From contig JAZGTN010000164.1 of assembly GCA_037783415.1 (NCBI GenBank), positions 1,054,001-1,118,000 of the forward strand: a stretch of DNA of 64,000 nucleotides, in the 5' to 3' direction. The translations under genes and the position numbers were made by a program. The notes beneath the pieces were generated by a model that saw nothing but the letters and a program-made list of their open reading frames with translations, was not told the origin of the DNA and did not search any database. Source of the DNA: Leptasterias polaris. Taxonomy: Eukaryota > Echinodermata > Asteroidea > Forcipulatida > Asteriidae. Of the stretch, positions 60,013 through 64,000 are shown one piece after another. Numbering within the stretch: the first letter of the stretch is position 1; each line of letters begins with the position of its first letter.

Positions 60013-61202
60013 CTGTCAAGAAAGAACAAAATGTAAAGCCTTATTCATTTGAATACTCCAACACTTACAGAATTGTTCTGCAACTTGCTTTTCCGGCCCC
60101 CCTTTAATAGCAAACGTGTTGAATCAACTGAAGTTTCTTTGGATATAACTGTAATTTATCGTCTTTATGCTCAACATATAGAGTAATGTGACTGAGAGTA
60201 AGCATTTTCCACCTTAACTGTTTCAGTGGCAAGGGCGTACTTGTACGATCTATTTTATGTATTCCGAAAGTGCCATTATCGTACATTACGATCTATATTT
60301 TGTACTCAACAAGTGTCATCAATCGAACATGTACGACCAATAATGTTATCACAAAAGGGCATTATTACTCAATAAATACTATTGACTTTGGAATGTACTA
60401 AGGCAACACAAATCAGCAAGATATATTTTGTTCAGTGATAAATACTTTTTTTCTAACAAAGAATTTTGAAAAAGCTCAAAAAGCTGTGCATTTTAGGTCC
60501 AAAAGGTGAAAAAAGCGGCACTGCCATCAAAAAAAGGTCATGGTATGGTGCATTTCCTGAAATGGCAGTATTCTATTTTCACAAACTGTTTACAATGTAT
60601 TATAAATCATTAGCAGTTTTTAATTTTCCCACTTAAGATTTTTACTGAAGATAGTTTCAGCAAATTCAGCAATGTCATGGATTAGTACGAAGTATCGTCT
60701 CTGAATGGTCAAGCGTCTTTACTAACACATATTTAATAATTTAAAAATAAGAGTTTCGCCCGTTTTGTATAATTTATTTTAAAATGCGAGAGTAATTTTG
60801 AAGAAAAAAATGCCAAAAGTTAGCTTTATGAAACATTTACACAGACTGGGAAGGAAAGTCCTCAAAGACAAAGATTCAAAACTATAACCTTTTCAAATAT
60901 GCAATATCATGTAAATTTTGCTATGGTTAATTGATCAAATTTGATATGACCGATGTAAATATCCAGAAAAATTCACATCCTGGACTGATTTCCATCAAAA
61001 TGATATCTAGTGTCTCATACACTTCCTGTAAAAATTTGGAAAAACATCATTTTTGCAGATGTCCTTCATTTATGACAGGAATAACTTTGGCTTCAAGACA
61101 AATTTTGATCATAAATAGAAAAGGAATTCATTATTTTTTTCCTCTCAGATTCAGAAACAGTTAACAGACTGAAATTTCTGCCAGAGTCTAACTTTCCATG
61201 TG
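60013..61202. other. DNPEP upstream intron, nothing recognised
   Basis: AT-rich. I looked for the M18 exon that should carry the preceding HPN-type motif and did not find it. Confidence 0.45.
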
Positions 61203-61337
61203 GTATTAATAATACTAATGTAGTTTTTATATAGCACCTGATAGGTGTCTCAAAGCACTCCATGCAAAGCTGACTAAAATAATAATACTGAGTTCTTAAA
61301 TTGCGCTTTATCACACCCGCTGGGCGTATCAAAGCAC
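61203..61337 (-). repeat. Two consecutive LINE/SINE-type 3' tails
   Basis: On the minus strand: TTTGATACGCCCAGCGGGTG, then GATAAAGCGCAATTTAAG and (TATT)n; and next to it TTTGAGACACCTATCAGGTG, then CTATATAAAAACTACATTAG and (TATT)n. Two related tails lie in tandem, of the same style as 11235-11313. Confidence 0.5.
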
Positions 61338-61509
61338 CAGTGTTGTAGTCGAGTCACCTGTGTCGAGTCCGAGTCCGAGTCTCAAGTCACTTGGGTCGAG
61401 TCCGAGTCCGAGTCCCGAGTCACTTGGTCCGAGTCCCGAGTCACTTGGTCCGAGTCCGAGTCTGAGTCACGAGTCACTTGGTCCGAGTCCGAGTCACGAG
61501 TCACTTGTT
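61338..61509. mobile_element. One end of a CAGTGTTGTAGTCGAGTC hAT-like element
   Basis: Starts CAGTGTTGTAGTCGAGTCAC, like the left end at 27865, and continues as tandem CGAGTCCGAGTCACTTGGTC-type units. No TTACAACACTG partner is present before the LTR, so the other end is probably beyond the Gypsy element or lost. The LTR element may have inserted into this one. Confidence 0.6.
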
Positions 61510-61613
61510 TAAATATTGATTGCAAACCAAATGTCGTAAAATAAGAATTGGAAATGACAAAATAAAACACATTTATTTTAAACAAAGTCCTGTTAAAGTT
61601 TGTTGTTAAAGTT

Positions 61614-61859
61614 GGTATAACCAAAATAAAACAATACGGGGCGGAACGGCAGATTAGGCCATACGGGGTAAACTGTATCTAAGTAAACGCAAACTCAGCA
61701 ATTAATTAGCAACGACAAACTAACACCATTTTATTGAAGTTCTATGGTTACACTCGTCCGGTCCAACGCCCCCGATGCCAACTGAGTCGAACCAACTGGG
61801 CGTGACCACTTATAAAGATGTAGGCGATACCAACATTTACTAAGAGGGGTGTTACAACA
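61614..61859 (-). mobile_element. Probable 3' LTR of the Gypsy element
   Basis: This lies about 400 bp downstream of the pol stop. Read on the minus strand it begins near TGTTGTAACACCCC, has a TATA box (CTTTATAAG at 61817-61809), an AATAAA at 61735-61730, and ends near GGTTATACCA. TG...CA ends plus a TATA box and poly(A) signal about 75 bp apart fit an LTR promoter and terminator. The exact edges are a guess because the 5' LTR is not in the window. Confidence 0.55.
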
Positions 61860-62260
61860 TTTACATATCAATGAACTCCACAACATACGCCACCCCAAAA
61901 TAAAATTGGCTCCTGGCAATTTAATTACAATTTAACAAAACTTGCAGTTGATTCCTCTTGTTAAATTCGCTGTCTACCATCGTCAATCTTGTCCACACGA
62001 AGAAGAGATGGTGATCCTTGTGGAAGATCTTGCTGTCCGCGGGCTGGCCAGGCCACGAGATCCCAATCCCTCATCGTCCGAACTCCGATGGTTATTGCCG
62101 GCAATATGACAACATTTGAGGAAATACCCATTAATTACATTATCCCCAAATTATATACAAACAAGATTACACTATTTTTAAATGGCATCTACAGCATACA
62201 ATCAGAATAGGTATACATAAATACACAATAAACTTTCAAAAATACATCACCTTTTACAAA
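61860..62260 (-). other. Gypsy element region between pol stop and 3' LTR
   Basis: About 400 bp of non-coding sequence follows the chromodomain. No env-like frame is visible. Read on the minus strand, the stretch just before the LTR contains TTTTATTTTGGGGTGG, which could serve as the polypurine tract, but this is weak. Confidence 0.4.
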
Positions 62261-64000
62261 TTATAATTTTCCTGTGATTCTTACTGAATTGTTTTTCAAA
62301 TACTCTAAAGCCGCCTCGTTTAGGTTTGTTTCTGGTTCCCATGTATCTTCGTTATCAGAAAATCCTTTCCATTTAATCAAGTATTCAAGACGTTTATTCT
62401 TGTATCTACCCCGCAGTATACACGCTATTTCATATTCCTTAGTTTGTTCTACTGGAATGGTAGGTATTCCAGGTACAATAGAAGCTGGGGAAGCTTGCTG
62501 ACTCAACTCCTGTTTGGACTTAAGTGGAACAAAAATATCTTCTGGACAGTCTTCGTCAGACAATATTGGCAAAGAAATATTCTGTTCTAGGTCACTTGGT
62601 GTGATATCATTACCTGGACGTACAAATCTATTGTAAGCAAATTTCATACGATTAACGTGAACCGGTGTCGAAAGTAGCTTATTATTTTCCAGATTTCTAA
62701 CTCGAAAATTTACAGGGCCCGTCTGCTCTACTAAGAGATAAGGTCCAGCCCAAAACTTTGCCAATTTGCGAGAAAGTCCCTTTTGTACCACCGGGATATA
62801 AATCCAAACAGTATCACCAACTTGATACTCTACGTCTTGAGTTGCTTTGTCAAAATAGGTCTTCATTTTGATTTGATTCATTTCAGCACATTTTTTAGAT
62901 ACACCACGAAAAATCTCTAGTTGTGAAATTAGCTGATGAAGGTGATCTCTGACAGATTTGTCAGGGTGATTATACTGGGATAGTGTTACCTCCAAAGGCA
63001 ACCTAGCCTCTCTCCCGTACAACAGAAAAAACGGGCTATATCCCACTGAGTTTTCAGCAGGAGTAGTTCTATAAGCAAATTGAACTACTCCAAGATACTC
63101 ATCCCAATTATTGTGAAACTCATTCACATAATGGGAGATAGTGTCTAAAATGACCAAATTGAATCTCTCCTGAATAGCGTTACATGCAGGGTGATAGGCA
63201 CTAGTGTTCAGTTTTTGAGTTTGCATTATACGACAAACTTCCATAACAATTTTGCTAAGAAAGTTCGTTCCTCTGTCACTGAGCAGAGTTTTCGGACAAC
63301 CATGTTCACATATTACCTTATCGAAAAACATACGGGCAACAGTCGATGCCTCCATATTAGAAAGTGCAGTAAGAATGGGCCACCTAGTGCAATGGTCTGA
63401 AAAACACAAAACATAGCGATTACCTTTAGTCGTTATAGGTAATGGACCTAAGATATCAACACTTACACGTTCGAATGGTTCTGGAATTTTCATGATCATT
63501 AACGGTGCCAGTACCTTATGTCTGTTCGTCTTTCTCTGGGCACAAGAGATGCAACTTCGAACCCAATTGTCGATATCTCGGTACATTCCCTTCCAGAAGA
63601 AACGCTGACGTACCCTTGCGTAAGTTCTGTGAAAGCCAAAATGAGCTGCAAGAACATTGTCATGACAATTACCCAATACAATGTCTACAAATGACAGAGG
63701 AACATACAATTGGTACACGGGTCTTTCGGGGGCACCACGACTAGATGGAATAATCCAAATATGATACAATGACCCATTTCTGACAAAATACTGGTCAGCC
63801 TCTAAGATTACTTTCCTTGCAGCTTTATCGTTAACAGGTAAACAATCCGTTTCTAAAAATGTAATCATATTACCAGCAAATGTATCTGAAAGTAGAGCCT
63901 TTTTGAACCTATCCATACTAATTTCAGCTGGGAACAAAGGAATATTCTCGACATTTCGTTCATCTTTTATCCGTTTTCCATACTGAAACCGTACGTTTTT
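62261..64000 (-). CDS. Ty3/Gypsy pol 3' part: integrase with GPY/F and chromodomain (partial)
   Basis: The open frame runs from the window edge to a TAA at 62261-62263 with no stop. The RT and RNase H parts must lie beyond 64000. Counting residues from the TTG codon at 63937 for convenience: an HHCC zinc finger (H99, H103, C129, C132), the integrase catalytic triad D161 (VDILGPL), D221 (SDRGTNF) and E257 (QERFN) with the usual 35-residue D-E gap, a GPY/F-type module near 396-430 (KFWAGPY...VHVNRMK), and a chromodomain near 501-550 (YEIACILRGR, LIKWKGFSDNEDTWEP). The chromodomain marks a chromovirus-type element, which in that family steers integration toward modified chromatin. No disruption is seen in this part, so the element looks young. 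It lies in the same orientation as DNPEP and probably inside one of its introns. Confidence 0.93.
   Translation of the reverse strand, partial: KNVRFQYGKRIKDERNVENIPLFPAEISMDRFKKALLSDTFAGNMITFLETDCLPVNDKAARKVILEADQYFVRNGSLYHIWIIPSSRGAPERPVYQLYVPLSFVDIVLGNCHDNVLAAHFGFHRTYARVRQRFFWKGMYRDIDNWVRSCISCAQRKTNRHKVLAPLMIMKIPEPFERVSVDILGPLPITTKGNRYVLCFSDHCTRWPILTALSNMEASTVARMFFDKVICEHGCPKTLLSDRGTNFLSKIVMEVCRIMQTQKLNTSAYHPACNAIQERFNLVILDTISHYVNEFHNNWDEYLGVVQFAYRTTPAENSVGYSPFFLLYGREARLPLEVTLSQYNHPDKSVRDHLHQLISQLEIFRGVSKKCAEMNQIKMKTYFDKATQDVEYQVGDTVWIYIPVVQKGLSRKLAKFWAGPYLLVEQTGPVNFRVRNLENNKLLSTPVHVNRMKFAYNRFVRPGNDITPSDLEQNISLPILSDEDCPEDIFVPLKSKQELSQQASPASIVPGIPTIPVEQTKEYEIACILRGRYKNKRLEYLIKWKGFSDNEDTWEPETNLNEAALEYLKNNSVRITGKL

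Noticed and set aside
63191..63400. Plus-strand frames opposite the Gypsy pol
   Set aside because: Shadows of the conserved minus-strand integrase frame.

Overview
The window is eukaryotic nuclear DNA: AT-rich, intron-bearing and gene-poor, and packed with short DNA transposons, tRNA-derived SINEs and LINE tails. The mix (TTAA-flanked foldback elements carrying an AAATTTTCACAGGTTTGTTATTT core, Helitrons with a GC-rich terminal hairpin, hAT-like elements built of GACTTGACTTG units, chromodomain Gypsy elements) points to a marine invertebrate deuterostome. A sea star or other echinoderm is my best guess. The organism call is inference from remembered repeat styles, not from a search.

One host gene is firmly supported: the 3' part of aspartyl aminopeptidase (DNPEP, peptidase family M18) on the minus strand. 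Four exons with good splice sites lie at 60012-59973, 58428-58327, 57878-57711 and 55331-55281. They encode the C-terminal ~119 residues up to the stop. Upstream exons are not visible before the window ends. A minus-strand chromodomain Ty3/Gypsy retrotransposon (about 61614-64000, pol 3' part plus a probable 3' LTR) lies on that side and probably sits in an upstream intron.

Layout. 1-17 kb: mostly unassigned non-coding DNA with a truncated TTAA element (1-141), a foldback element (1842-2137), a 166-bp foldback element beside a SINE remnant (8203-8408), a LINE/SINE tail (11235-11313) and a TIR element (12831-13314). 17.4-20 kb: a non-autonomous Helitron with a foldback element nested in it. 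20.4-24.6 kb: SINE heads and a LINE 3' end. 25.1-28.4 kb: five DNA transposons almost end to end. 30.8-37 kb: a TTAA element, a CAGGG element, a long hairpin, a 45-bp duplication and a small perfect hairpin. 37-55 kb: long unassigned DNA with SINE fragments, a dispersed repeat pair, two TTAA elements, a GC-richer stretch (about 49.5-52.1 kb) that may be promoter-like, and an AATAGACC foldback element. 55.3-60 kb: the DNPEP exons, with two foldback elements and a 21-bp minisatellite in one intron. 61.2-64 kb: nested repeats and the Gypsy element.

No CRISPR array, operon, rRNA, canonical tRNA or prokaryote-like system was seen. I found no convincing new biological system. The most interesting material is transposon structure: clean termini and target duplications, a promoter-like triple repeat inside one transposon, a 27-bp motif shared by two otherwise different transposons, and a group of foldback elements sharing the terminus AATAGACC. 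Coordinates of repeat edges come from reading by eye.
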